Source of the DNA: XYA12-FULL-58-9 sp001798605 | GTDB taxonomy: Bacteria; Myxococcota; XYA12-FULL-58-9 | NCBI GenBank assembly: GCA_036736205.1 | Contig: DAINMX010000020.1 | Location: 1 to 48,746 of the forward strand | Reading direction: 5' to 3' | Length of the DNA: 48,746 nt | Shown: positions 1 to 8,702 of the stretch, one piece after another | How positions within the stretch are numbered: position 1 is the stretch's first letter | Layout: each line of letters begins with the position of its first letter | The notes under the pieces: generated by a model | Told to the model about the DNA's origin: nothing | What the model saw: the letters and a program-made list of their open reading frames with translations, nothing else | Databases searched by the model: none | Position numbers and translations under genes: made by a program

Positions 1-7
1 ATTGGTG

Positions 8-562
8 TTACTTGTTTTTCTTGCTGGTCTTCCTCGGTCCGCCGGTCTTCTTCGTCCCAGCTTTCCTCCCGACCAACTTCTTCTTGCTGGCCTTCCCCGC
101 TCCAGCAGTCTTCTTCTTGCCAGCCTTCTTGGTGGTCTTCTTCTTGCCAGCTTTCTTGGTGGTCTTCTTCTTGCCAGCTTTCTTGGTGGTCTTCTTCGTG
201 CCAGCTTTCTTCTTGCCAGTCCTCCCCGCTCCAGCAGTGGTCACATCAGCGGCCTTCACTGCGGTGGTCATCACCACCTCGTCTTCAGCATGCAGATCGA
301 CAATGCGATCGCGCAGTGCTGCGGCGGACCAAACGGGCAGCGGACTCGACACGCCGCTCTTGGGCTCGACACGGTAGCGGTAAGAGGCCTTTGCCTCATA
401 CTGTTCCATCATCCAGTCCCACCCCTCAACGAAATAGGTGCACTCGTCGTTGAAACAAGCCCAGTGGACCTTACGGTCGTAATTGGTTTCGTCAGGGAGT
501 CGAACTCCCTGCAGATGGGCACCGCAGTGTGGACACGTCGCGGTGGAAGCAGGAAGTGACAT
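8..562 (-). CDS. Zinc-ribbon protein with lysine-rich repetitive tail
   Basis: About 184 residues if started at the ATG at 562; an ATG ten codons upstream (592) is also possible, but the 562 start places the zinc ribbon immediately at the N-terminus. The N-terminal half has CPHCG followed by a second Cys pair around CFNDEC, fitting a small zinc-binding domain of the ogr/Delta-like type, then a conserved-looking aromatic stretch (YFVEGWDWMMEQY, SYRYRVEP). The C-terminal ~75 residues are almost only K, T, A and G and contain a nine-residue repeat unit, resembling histone-H1-like bacterial tails. It lies downstream of aprA on the same strand, separated by a hairpin. Nucleic-acid binding is inferred from the basic tail; a specific role in sulfur metabolism is only suggested by position. 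Confidence 0.8.
   Translation of the reverse strand: MSLPASTATCPHCGAHLQGVRLPDETNYDRKVHWACFNDECTYFVEGWDWMMEQYEAKASYRYRVEPKSGVSSPLPVWSAAALRDRIVDLHAEDEVVMTTAVKAADVTTAGAGRTGKKKAGTKKTTKKAGKKKTTKKAGKKKTTKKAGKKKTAGAGKASKKKLVGRKAGTKKTGGPRKTSKKNK
126..206. repeat. Three 27-bp tandem repeats inside the lysine-rich tail
   Basis: Three head-to-tail 27-bp units at 126-152, 153-179 and 180-206. The first two are identical and the third differs by one base (T to G). On the minus strand they encode a nine-residue unit rich in Lys and Thr (AGKKKTTKK in one register). Near identity at DNA level points to recent expansion or to a variable-number repeat. Confidence 0.9.
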
Positions 563-652
563 CTTAATGGAACCTTGAAATCGTTGTCCCAAATTGATTC
601 TGGGACCGTCAACCTCGTTGAGCCAGAAAAAACCTGACCCCTACGAGTAATT

Positions 653-683
653 GGCCCCAGACACGACAAGCGCATCTGGGGCC
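653..683 (-). terminator. Hairpin downstream of aprA
   Basis: A perfect 9-bp inverted repeat, GGCCCCAGA and TCTGGGGCC, with a 13-base loop, starts 31 bases past the aprA stop codon. The GC-rich stem suits a transcript end or an RNA-stabilising hairpin for the aprBA messenger. In the aprA direction it is followed by AATTACTCG rather than a T run, so it is not a textbook intrinsic terminator. Confidence 0.45.
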
Positions 684-714
684 CCTTACATTACGTCAGC
701 CAATCAAACGGTTC

Positions 715-2589
715 TCACTTGGAGATCCGAACGATCGGAACCTTCTTCATTTCCCACTCACCACTCTTGGGATCCATCTTGCAGTTCACGAACACTTCCC
801 AATCTTTGTCCATCTTGGGCTTGTCGGAACGGAAGTAGTAACCCGGCCACCGTGTCTCTTGGCGGAAGAGGATAGTGCGAACGTGGGCTTCAGCTTGGTA
901 CATGCGATGGGTATTCTCCCAAGCGCGCATCAAGTCGTGAAGATCCTTGGCACCCAACTTCGCCGAGTCTTCCTTCAACATGGCCAACAACTCGAGGGCA
1001 CGCTTGAGGTTTCTCTCGGAGGTGGTGAACTGAGCAGTCACGCCGCCAGCATACTCGTCCATGATCTTCTGCATACGCATACGGAACATGTTCGGCATGA
1101 TGTAGCCGGGGTTGACGTCTGCTTGTGTCGACAGCCCCTGATTGTCCGCATAGGTCTTCAGCGGCCGGATAACGAGGTCCTTGAGGGCCTGGATTGCGGC
1201 TGCATCATACTTGGCCTTTGCAGGCTTCTCATTGACGATGTAACGAATCGCACTCTTGGCAGCAATGCGACCCTCTGCATGGGAGCCCGAGGAGAACTTG
1301 TGCGAAGAGGCGCCCGAGGCGTCGCCAGCGCAGAACAAGCCCTTGGCCGTAGACATATTCTCATAGCCCCAGAAGTATTCCTTCGGAGCGAGATCTTTGG
1401 GACCCGAAACCCAGGCACCAGATGCACCAGAGTGCGAACCGATGAAATATGGCTCGGCGGCTGCGATTTCAGAGGCTTTCTTCTCGGGCTCGGTGTCCGT
1501 CGCGGCCCAGAGGATGGCTTGGGAGATCGTCATGTCGAGGAAGTCTTCCCACGCCTCGTTCTCGAGCTCCTTCATCTTCTTCTTGTAGGCCTTCTCGTCC
1601 GTCGTTTCCTTGGCGATCGCCTGAATCGCTTCCTCGGTGCGCATGTAGATGGGGCCCTTGCCCTCCATGACGTCGAGCATCATGAGCCAGTTACGCAGGT
1701 TGGCCGGGACCGGCTTAACCTTGCCGTAGGGGGCCCACTTCTCGAGCTCAGAAGCGCGGGTCTGCATGTAGTTCTCGTCCAACGCGTTTGTCGCGCGGGC
1801 CTTGAACAGCAGGAACCATGCACCGACTGGGCCGTACGCATCTTTGAAGCGGACGGGAATGAAACGAACTTCCTGGCAGGTCAGCTCAGCGCCGGCTTGC
1901 AAGGTGAAGTAAGTCGAGGCACCGGAGTTGAACGGTGGGTACCAGGCGCGGCCAGCGCCTTCACCGGAAGATCGGGGCTTGAACACGCCAACGGCGCCGC
2001 CCATTGCGCAAAGCACTGCGCGGGCTTTGAATACGTAGAACTTGTTCTCGCGAACGGAGAAGCCAACGGCTCCCACGCAGCGATCGCCGTCCATCAGAGG
2101 CTCGGTGATGAACACACGCTCATAGATATTGTCTTTGCCGAGGGCGTTCTTGGCTGCCTCAGCAACGATGATCTTGTAGGACTCACCGTTGATCATGAGC
2201 TGCCAACGACCTTCATGCACGTAGCCGCCGTCCTTGTCTTTCCAGATCGGCAGGCCCCACTTCTCATAGAGATGGACAGTGGAGTCCACGTGACGGGCGA
2301 TGCTAGCCACGAGGTCTTCACGGGTAACGCCCATGAGGTCGTTACGCACGTAGTCCAAGTAATCCTGCATGGTGTTTTGGCCATCTTTGAGGCCAACGTA
2401 CTGGTTGATGGCGGAAAGGCCCATGGCCACCGCGCCTGAGCGGTCCATCGCCGCTTTGTCGACCAGCGTCACTTTGAGGTTGTTCTTCTTGGCCCAGTGA
2501 GCGGCTTCGACAGCAGCGCCGCACGCTGCCATACCACCACCACAAATCAAAAGGTCAGTCTCGACTTCTACGGTTGTAAAGTCGGCCAT
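715..2589 (-). CDS. aprA: Adenylylsulfate (APS) reductase, alpha subunit
   Basis: A 624-residue flavoprotein of normal AprA length. The FAD-binding start is visible (DLLICGGGMAACGAAVEAA, residues 13-31), followed by family segments such as DKAAMDRSGAVAMGLSAIN and, late, ARNL/ERNLKRALELL-type helices and a tryptophan-rich C-terminus. AprA carries the FAD and, with the iron-sulfur subunit AprB, interconverts APS and sulfite plus AMP in the cytoplasm, in dissimilatory sulfate reduction or, in reverse, in sulfur oxidation. The gene directly follows aprB (59 bp gap) and has a perfect AGGAGG Shine-Dalgarno at 2597-2602, seven bases from ATG. The direction of the reaction cannot be read from this window because sat, qmo and dsr are not present in it. 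Confidence 0.96.
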   Translation of the reverse strand: MADFTTVEVETDLLICGGGMAACGAAVEAAHWAKKNNLKVTLVDKAAMDRSGAVAMGLSAINQYVGLKDGQNTMQDYLDYVRNDLMGVTREDLVASIARHVDSTVHLYEKWGLPIWKDKDGGYVHEGRWQLMINGESYKIIVAEAAKNALGKDNIYERVFITEPLMDGDRCVGAVGFSVRENKFYVFKARAVLCAMGGAVGVFKPRSSGEGAGRAWYPPFNSGASTYFTLQAGAELTCQEVRFIPVRFKDAYGPVGAWFLLFKARATNALDENYMQTRASELEKWAPYGKVKPVPANLRNWLMMLDVMEGKGPIYMRTEEAIQAIAKETTDEKAYKKKMKELENEAWEDFLDMTISQAILWAATDTEPEKKASEIAAAEPYFIGSHSGASGAWVSGPKDLAPKEYFWGYENMSTAKGLFCAGDASGASSHKFSSGSHAEGRIAAKSAIRYIVNEKPAKAKYDAAAIQALKDLVIRPLKTYADNQGLSTQADVNPGYIMPNMFRMRMQKIMDEYAGGVTAQFTTSERNLKRALELLAMLKEDSAKLGAKDLHDLMRAWENTHRMYQAEAHVRTILFRQETRWPGYYFRSDKPKMDKDWEVFVNCKMDPKSGEWEMKKVPIVRISK

Positions 2590-2596
2590 GTCATAT

Positions 2597-2602
2597 CCTC
2601 CT
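2597..2602 (-). promoter_or_regulatory. Ribosome binding site of aprA
   Basis: AGGAGG on the minus strand, seven bases before the ATG at 2589. It fixes the aprA start. Confidence 0.8.
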
Positions 2603-2648
2603 GAAGATGCAAGCTCTTCGTGCTCACATTCTTGTTCCTAAGTTGGGT

Positions 2649-3083
2649 TTACTTGCTCCACACGCTGTCCATACCGAGACTTTGCGGCTCTGTGTAAAGA
2701 GTCGGCCCGTCGAGATCGGGATTGGTATCCCAACCGCCGTTCGGTACAGCCTTGCCTTCCGGCGTGGTCCGAATCGGGAACTTGAAGCGTTTGACCATGC
2801 CACCACGGAACTTGACGGTCCACATGATGTTGTCGGTGGAGCGCATTGGCACGCAGGACGCGCCCATGGGCACGAAGTCTGCGTAACCGCGGACGTCCAT
2901 GGCCTGTTGGGGGCAGATCTTGACACAGCACATGCATTCCCAGCATTGATCCGGCTCTTGATTGTAAGCCTTCATCTTGTCCTTATCGAGGACCATAAGA
3001 TTGTTGGGGCAAATGTACTGACAAGCTGTCTTGTCCTGGGCTTTGCACCCGTCACATTTTTCCGGGTTCACGAAACTCGGCAT
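2649..3083 (-). CDS. aprB: Adenylylsulfate (APS) reductase, beta subunit (ferredoxin-like)
   Basis: A 144-residue iron-sulfur protein. Cysteines for two [4Fe-4S] clusters are plain: CDGC, then CQYICP (residues ~10-26), and CWECMCCVKICP around residue 50. The segment NPEKCDGC near the N-terminus and the tail after ~75 residues (wrapping around AprA in known structures) are typical of AprB. It passes electrons between the membrane or soluble donor and the FAD of AprA. First gene of the aprBA pair, with AGGAGG at 3090-3095 six bases before ATG. The preceding 205-bp non-coding region downstream of the LysR gene probably holds the promoter. Confidence 0.95.
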   Translation of the reverse strand: MPSFVNPEKCDGCKAQDKTACQYICPNNLMVLDKDKMKAYNQEPDQCWECMCCVKICPQQAMDVRGYADFVPMGASCVPMRSTDNIMWTVKFRGGMVKRFKFPIRTTPEGKAVPNGGWDTNPDLDGPTLYTEPQSLGMDSVWSK

Positions 3084-3288
3084 TCGCTACCTCCTGGCCG
3101 AACAGGCCAATAACAGTGAGTGGGGTTCTACTTTTATGATGACGACTCGCCTTGAGACGCTACACATGCTGATCGAACACCTTTTCCCGATAATTCGGAT
3201 CAGCCACGTACCTGCGTACGGGGTGCGAGTCAAAGCGAATGTTTTGATGTTAGCGATAAAAGGGATTGATAAGGATGCGTGAGATGGA
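3084..3288 (-). promoter_or_regulatory. Leader region of aprBA, between the LysR gene and aprB
   Basis: A 205-bp non-coding stretch. It contains the aprB Shine-Dalgarno (AGGAGG, 3090-3095) partly inside a small inverted repeat (TGGCC-gaaca-GGCCA, 3095-3109). Further upstream is an inverted repeat CGTAC-ctgc-GTACG (3207-3220) and a TTGACT hexamer on the minus strand (3228-3233). These could be a LysR site and a -35 element, but no good -10 box follows. The assignment is tentative. Confidence 0.4.
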
Positions 3289-4218
3289 TCAGATCCCCTC
3301 GGGCTCGGTGCATGCCCGCCACTGACAGGCGTGACTGTGCAATTCGTCAATAAACGCCGATACAGCCCGACTGGTGCCCAAATTCTTCCAGGTGACTAAA
3401 TGGATTTTTCGTGTCAACGGTGGATCTACTTCGCTACGTGAGAGGTGCCCGTGTTGTTCACCGTCACAGCCGATGTCGGGACTGGTCACCATGTCAGGAA
3501 GGAAGGCCACACCGAGATCAACCTCGACCATTTTTTTGACGGTCTCGACGTTGTCAGTGGTGACCACAGGATCCACGCTCACTCCCAGTTTGGCCAGATA
3601 CTTGCGAATCAAGGCTCCCGTGGGCGTCTCGGCGGAGAGGGCAACAAACTGCGAACCCTTGAGCTCGACTGGCCTTACGGTGACGCGGCCAAAAAACGGA
3701 TGCGATCGTCCGCACACCAGAGAGACTTTTTCAGTAATCAATACATCCTGTTGCAGACGACGATCGGGACGGGGATCGGCGACGATCGCCAAGTCGAGCT
3801 CGTTTGCAAGAAGGGCTTCCAAGATGTCATTGGAATCCCGGTACAAGACCTTGGGCCGAGTGTCCGGATACTTGGCCCGCATCGTCCACAGAACGGGTGG
3901 CAGAAAATAGATGCCAATGCTGTTGACTGTCCCTATGCGGATCTCGCCGGCGACACCTTCTGATAGTTCCTGAACTGCCCGCTCGGCCTTGCGCACCGCC
4001 TCCATCACCTCTTGCACACGCAGAAAAAGCACCCGGCCCGCCTCCGTCGGGCTCACGCCTCCTGGACGGCGGTGAAACAACGACGTCCCCAACTCCTGCT
4101 CGAGCTGCTTGACTTGGTATGAGAGCGCCGGCTGGGTTATATGCAGACGGGTGGTCGCGCGCTTGAACCCGCCCTCTTCGACCACTACTTGGAAACAACG
4201 AAGTTGATGGATTTCCAA
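3289..4218 (-). CDS. LysR-family transcriptional regulator (CysB/Cbl-like)
   Basis: A 309-residue LysR protein. The winged helix-turn-helix is at residues 1-60 (MEIHQLRCFQVVVEEGGF, then ITQPALSYQVKQLEQELG), followed by a LysR substrate-binding domain (~90-295). The start is TTG at 4218, supported by GGAGG at 4225-4229 with six-base spacing and by the alignment of the usual LysR N-terminus. It lies between the siroheme synthase and aprBA on the same strand, so it may sense a sulfur metabolite and control aprBA or the whole block. The effector is not deducible. A ~15-residue extra tail after the ligand domain has no recognised feature. Confidence 0.9.
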   Translation of the reverse strand: MEIHQLRCFQVVVEEGGFKRATTRLHITQPALSYQVKQLEQELGTSLFHRRPGGVSPTEAGRVLFLRVQEVMEAVRKAERAVQELSEGVAGEIRIGTVNSIGIYFLPPVLWTMRAKYPDTRPKVLYRDSNDILEALLANELDLAIVADPRPDRRLQQDVLITEKVSLVCGRSHPFFGRVTVRPVELKGSQFVALSAETPTGALIRKYLAKLGVSVDPVVTTDNVETVKKMVEVDLGVAFLPDMVTSPDIGCDGEQHGHLSRSEVDPPLTRKIHLVTWKNLGTSRAVSAFIDELHSHACQWRACTEPEGI

Positions 4219-4327
4219 CAGATTCCTCCGACATCATCGGTCGTTGCCTAGAAGGGCACCGCCCGAGCGCCCTCCATAGACCCCGCAAACCAATAAATCA
4301 ACGGCCCTCGATAGCCCAAGTCATCGA

Positions 4328-6106
4328 CTAGCGACCGGAAATGACCGCCGCCACTACCTCCTCGACAGACACAGAGGGATCGAGCTCGTTCACCCGCGGC
4401 CACCCCAACGCGCGAGCGCGTTGTGCAGATTCTGGACTCATGCACCAGGCAATGACTTCCCGGCCCCAGGTCGGCATGTCGCGCTCTTCGTCGAGGGCGT
4501 CGGCCTCATCGGCGTTCTTGAGGATCCAACCAGTCAAGGGTAGTGCCCCCATGACCACCCGTCCGGCCGGAGTAATCGGATTGGGGGAATCAATAAGCTC
4601 AACTCCCGCAAGCTCCAGAGCTTCACCCAGCTCACCGCCCGGTGAGAAGATGCCAATGCGCTCGCCAAACAGAGGTCGCTCGGAAAACCAAGCGAGACTG
4701 TCTGCGTAGCGCACCGTGCGCCCTATGACAAAGAGTGCGGGTGGGTGGATCTCTGCCTCTTTCACCCTGTCCGGCAAATCGGAAATCGTCCCTCTGACAG
4801 AGCGCTGCGCCGATGTGGTGCCCCGCTCGATCACCGTCGCGGGCGTAGTCGGATCCATGCCAGCGGCGAGAAGCTGATGAGCCACCTCGGAAAGACTCGC
4901 AACCCCCATGTATCCAAGAATCGTCACAGCGGGATCTGACGCGAGCATATCCCAACGCACCTGCGGACCCTTGCTCTTGATCGTTTCGTGCGCCGTGACC
5001 ATCGTCACGCGTACCGCCTCACGACGTTGGGTCACGGGAATGCCGGCGTAGGCTGGCACCGCAACGCCGGCCGTGACCCCCGGAACGACTTCAAAGGGCA
5101 CGCGAGCTTCGACCAGCGCCTCAGCCTCTTCGCCGCCCCGACCGAACACGTAGGGATCGCCACCCTTGAGTCGCGCAACCCTCTTGCCTTCACGGCCAAG
5201 CCGCACCAGGAGCGCGTTGATTTCCTCCTGCGGCATGGGATGGTGCCCGGCCTCTTTGCCGACGCTGTGGAGCTCGACATGGGCAGGCAGATCACACGGC
5301 AAGCAGGTCAACGCCAATCGGTCGTAGACAACCACGTCGGCCCGCAGCATGCGTTGGCGGCCACGCAAGGTCAGCAGCCCTGGGTCACCAGGGCCACCAC
5401 CTATCAACGAGACAAAACCAACGCCGTCATCTTGCGCGCGGGGCTGGTCGTGGACAACATGCGGTCGAGACGTCACGCCAGTCTTGGGGGCTCCAAGCCA
5501 GCTCTCTTCTTCCTCGGGGCTCGGCACCCTGGCGCGAATCGCTTCGGTGTCCACGGTGTTGGCGAAAAATTTGTCGTAGCGTTTTTCCTGCTCGGCCCGG
5601 GGCAAAGCCATATCCCGCACGGCCACGCGAAAACGCGCCGCAGCCTCCATCCACTCGGCCCACTCGAGGCCAAAGCGTCGTTCCAAGAACCGGCGCAATC
5701 GCCGCACAACGAAAGGTGCCTCACCTGCCGATGCCACCGCGAGCTGGAAAGTTCCGCGGCGCACCCGTGCAGGCAGATGGAAAGTACACAGCTCGGGATC
5801 GTCGGCGACATTGACCCAGACGTTCTCCCCCTTGGCGTCATTGAAAACCAGCCGATTGACCTCACGGTCGTCGGTGGCGGCAAACACCAGAGAATAATCT
5901 ATGGCCTCCGGCGAGCGATAACCCCGCACAGACAACTCGATCGTGCCCGCCGCGGCGAGCTCGACCAGTCCGCGAATCGGCTCCGGTGCGACCACCGTCA
6001 CTACCGCCCCATCAGAGAGCAAACCTTCGACCTTGCGCAACGCGACGCCTCCCCCCCCCACCACCAGGGTGCGTTGCCCTTCCACGTGAAGCATGACTGG
6101 ATACAT
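4328..6106 (-). CDS. cysG: Siroheme synthase: precorrin-2 dehydrogenase/ferrochelatase + uroporphyrinogen-III methyltransferase, with HemD-like tail
   Basis: 592 residues, longer than a typical CysG (~460). The N-terminal Met8-like domain (~1-210) starts with the NAD-binding GGGGVALRK at 17-25 and includes AATDDREVNRLV and VADDPELCTFHLPA. The methyltransferase domain (~228-465) has GGGPGDPGLLTLRG and LKGGDPYVFGRGGEEAEAL. Together these turn uroporphyrinogen III into siroheme, the cofactor of sulfite reductase. The last ~120 residues begin like a uroporphyrinogen-III synthase (WFSERPLFGERIGIF) and end with a HemD-like SPESAQRARALG segment, but are about half the length of a HemD domain. Siroheme synthesis next to aprBA fits a pathway that goes on to a DsrAB-type sulfite reductase elsewhere. 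Confidence 0.93.
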   Translation of the reverse strand: MYPVMLHVEGQRTLVVGGGGVALRKVEGLLSDGAVVTVVAPEPIRGLVELAAAGTIELSVRGYRSPEAIDYSLVFAATDDREVNRLVFNDAKGENVWVNVADDPELCTFHLPARVRRGTFQLAVASAGEAPFVVRRLRRFLERRFGLEWAEWMEAAARFRVAVRDMALPRAEQEKRYDKFFANTVDTEAIRARVPSPEEEESWLGAPKTGVTSRPHVVHDQPRAQDDGVGFVSLIGGGPGDPGLLTLRGRQRMLRADVVVYDRLALTCLPCDLPAHVELHSVGKEAGHHPMPQEEINALLVRLGREGKRVARLKGGDPYVFGRGGEEAEALVEARVPFEVVPGVTAGVAVPAYAGIPVTQRREAVRVTMVTAHETIKSKGPQVRWDMLASDPAVTILGYMGVASLSEVAHQLLAAGMDPTTPATVIERGTTSAQRSVRGTISDLPDRVKEAEIHPPALFVIGRTVRYADSLAWFSERPLFGERIGIFSPGGELGEALELAGVELIDSPNPITPAGRVVMGALPLTGWILKNADEADALDEERDMPTWGREVIAWCMSPESAQRARALGWPRVNELDPSVSVEEVVAAVISGR

Positions 6107-6215
6107 GGCCGTGCCATTACGTTCTCAGACGGAGAATGGCAAGGGTTGCAATTCGATTGCCTTATATTCCTATGTCCTTCAAGACATGGGAGCTATCAGC
6201 CACAGGTTAGCTCAC

Positions 6216-8615
6216 TCAATTGCTTGACCCGTACAGGCGACGCTTCAAGTTCAGCAACATCTCTGTTCGATGGCGAAGAGACGAAGTCGGCTTGAGCTCC
6301 AAGAGCCGCGACAGATACTCGGCAGAAATGCGACCATCTCCCGTCGCACGATCGCTGGCAATCGCCGCATCGAACAAAGCTTCGTGAATTCCTGCATCGG
6401 CAAACTCTTTGGTCGCCGCCAACAGAGCACTGGGGTTGGAGACATTTTGCGCCAAACGAATATTGAACCGTGACGGTGGTGGGAGCTCGTCTACGTATTG
6501 AATCGAGGCAGCCCTTTTGCCTGCTTCTCGGAAATTGCCACGTTCAAAGGCGTGAGCCAGAAGGGAGAGATGGGCACGATCACGAATTTGACCAACAGCG
6601 TGGTTGTTACCAACCGAGCTTAGCTGGTTGAGAGTCTTTTGCGGAGCACCTTCCGCAAGGTCTGCTATGGCGAGCAACACCGTGTCGATATCGGATCTGC
6701 CGCCTTTGACACCGCCTTTGACACCATCCTCTTTGAGCGCTTTGCGGAAATCATCGAAGACCTGCCTATTGGCAGTTGATATCGTGCGTGCGGATTGGCT
6801 GACAGGATCGATTCTTCTCAACCAACGAATGAAACGCTTCGGCAGCTCGGCAAGCTGTTCTTCACCAACCAAAGCGCTCGCCTCTTCGAAGCGTTTTTCC
6901 TGGATGGCTTTTTTCGCCACGAGCGCGAGTGCCTGACCCCGCCACTCATTCATCGGCACGTCTCCACCCTTTGTTTTGACGTTCAGTACTTCCAAAGCCC
7001 GAGTGGGTTCGCCCATGCCGAGGAGAGCCGCTCCGGTCAAGAGCTGCATTGATGGGCTTTTCTTCGCTTCATATAGATCACCGGCCAACTTTGCAGCGTC
7101 CGCAAACTTGCCGGCTCGGTAGGCAATCCATGACTCGACGCCCGAACGAGCCGCGCCAGGGGATACTCCTTTTGCCTTCTCCAATGCTTGCGCTGTTTGT
7201 CCGGCCGCAGCTAGGACGGCGGCATGTGCTGTACGTACACTCTCATCCTCGGGAGCGATCACGGCGGCTCTCACCAGCAAGGTGTCCGCTTCATTCAGGT
7301 TGTTTTGTCGTGCTTTTTCGCGAGCCTGATCGAGTAATGATGACACGAGTTCTTTGTTGACTGATGCATCACCGCTGGAAGCATTCGTCTGCAAAAGGTC
7401 GATCGCCTCCGAAACCTTGTCGAGATTCCGCAAAGCACGAGCAACCCTGACCACGTACGGGAGTGCCTGGGGGCGTGCGGTCAACGCCTGTTGATATCGT
7501 GAGAGCGCCTCTTTCGCTGAACCCGTTGAAAGGAGGACATCACCCATGACTGCAGCGATCCGATCATCCACTGTGAGTCCTTCCGGGAGACCCTTTACAT
7601 ATGCAAGTGCTTGCCCGAACTGTCCGAGTGCAAGTCTTGCAAGCATGTACTCAACTCGAGCCTCCACACCACCATCTGTCGAGAACGGCAAGAGAAGAGA
7701 GGGACTCGCTCGGTCGAGGGCTCGAAGAACACGCGAAGCTTCCAGAGCTGGAATCGGGTCCTTGGGTGCCACTTTGACAGCCTCGAGAAAACGTGATTGC
7801 GCTGCCTCCAATAGGCCTGCTCCTTTTGCGGCCCTCCCCAAACCAAGGAGAGCATCAACCCGATCTGGTTCACGCAAGAGAGCACGGTCGTACGCCTCGA
7901 TCGCCTCCCCAAACTGACTATTGGCCAGGTTCAATTGACCAACCTTCACAGCCAAGAGCACGTCATCTGATTTGAGACGTGAGGCGCGGTTGAGATACTC
8001 ACCGGCGCAATTCAAGTCACCTAGGCGCAAGCATGTATCGCCTAGCGCTGCATTCGCCTCGAACTGCTCGCTGCGATCTCTTACAACGAAACGAAGATGC
8101 GTGACCGCCTCGGCGAACTGACCTTGCTGGTAGTAATGGGCACCGAGGAGCTCATGTGCATCCACGTCGGTAGGCCTCTCATCTACAACCGCTAGGAGAT
8201 AGGGTAGAGCTCGATCGATCATACCGCGTTTGTAGAAGAGTCGGCCGACCACGAGATTCAAATCGGCCGTTGCACCCATCCTCTCAATGGCCATAAGAGA
8301 GAACGAAAGGGCTCGATCACTGAGACCGAGATCTTCATATTTCGAGATTATTTCGAGAAGGTCATTCCCGGGGGTGTCCGCCGACCGTGCGCACTTGTCG
8401 AGCTCGACAACAAGGCGAAGTTTCAAATGGTGCAGCCATTGAGTTGGGGTGTTCTCTGTCTTGTCGAGAATGGCGATGCGTTCTTCGATGGTTTTGACTC
8501 CCTCAACGCATGCGCCCCATGTGCCACTCACTGCACCAAAGCGATCGCCGGCCGCGCTCGCTGGGGCGGCGAAAAGCATCGTCGCAACGGTGAAGAACAC
8601 CCATTTCTTGAACAT
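6216..8615 (-). CDS. Secreted tetratricopeptide-repeat protein
   Basis: About 799 residues. The ATG at 8615 is preferred because it opens a clear signal peptide (MFKKWVFFTVATMLF then APASA, cleavage near residue 21) and has a GAGG ribosome site seven bases upstream; the upstream ATG at 8642 would hide the signal. Many TPR units follow from ~residue 90 to 600 (for example GAHYYQQGQFAEAVTHL and ANAALGDTCLRLGDLNCA), so an alpha-solenoid scaffold in the periplasm or on the surface is expected. The C-terminal ~200 residues are less repetitive. It is divergent from the binding-protein-like gene at 8703 with only 87 bp between, so they may share regulation. The partner is unknown. Confidence 0.85.
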   Translation of the reverse strand: MFKKWVFFTVATMLFAAPASAAGDRFGAVSGTWGACVEGVKTIEERIAILDKTENTPTQWLHHLKLRLVVELDKCARSADTPGNDLLEIISKYEDLGLSDRALSFSLMAIERMGATADLNLVVGRLFYKRGMIDRALPYLLAVVDERPTDVDAHELLGAHYYQQGQFAEAVTHLRFVVRDRSEQFEANAALGDTCLRLGDLNCAGEYLNRASRLKSDDVLLAVKVGQLNLANSQFGEAIEAYDRALLREPDRVDALLGLGRAAKGAGLLEAAQSRFLEAVKVAPKDPIPALEASRVLRALDRASPSLLLPFSTDGGVEARVEYMLARLALGQFGQALAYVKGLPEGLTVDDRIAAVMGDVLLSTGSAKEALSRYQQALTARPQALPYVVRVARALRNLDKVSEAIDLLQTNASSGDASVNKELVSSLLDQAREKARQNNLNEADTLLVRAAVIAPEDESVRTAHAAVLAAAGQTAQALEKAKGVSPGAARSGVESWIAYRAGKFADAAKLAGDLYEAKKSPSMQLLTGAALLGMGEPTRALEVLNVKTKGGDVPMNEWRGQALALVAKKAIQEKRFEEASALVGEEQLAELPKRFIRWLRRIDPVSQSARTISTANRQVFDDFRKALKEDGVKGGVKGGRSDIDTVLLAIADLAEGAPQKTLNQLSSVGNNHAVGQIRDRAHLSLLAHAFERGNFREAGKRAASIQYVDELPPPSRFNIRLAQNVSNPSALLAATKEFADAGIHEALFDAAIASDRATGDGRISAEYLSRLLELKPTSSLRHRTEMLLNLKRRLYGSSN

Positions 8616-8702
8616 CAGAGAACCTCGATCCACGAATCCCACGGATTGACCATAGACCCAGCCCAGAAGCTAGGATATAAATGACCTTTTGTCTACAGCG
8701 AG

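Noticed and set aside
859..2439. Long open frame (526 codons) opposite aprA
   Set aside because: It is the antisense shadow of aprA, with composition typical of a GC-rich gene's reverse strand and no recognisable protein features.
3187..3198. CCGA-TAAT-TCGG stem upstream of aprB
   Set aside because: Four-base arms are expected by chance at this length; not listed as a regulatory site.
4988..6295. Open frame of 435 codons opposite cysG
   Set aside because: Antisense of the clear siroheme synthase. The translation is low-complexity and has no family pattern.
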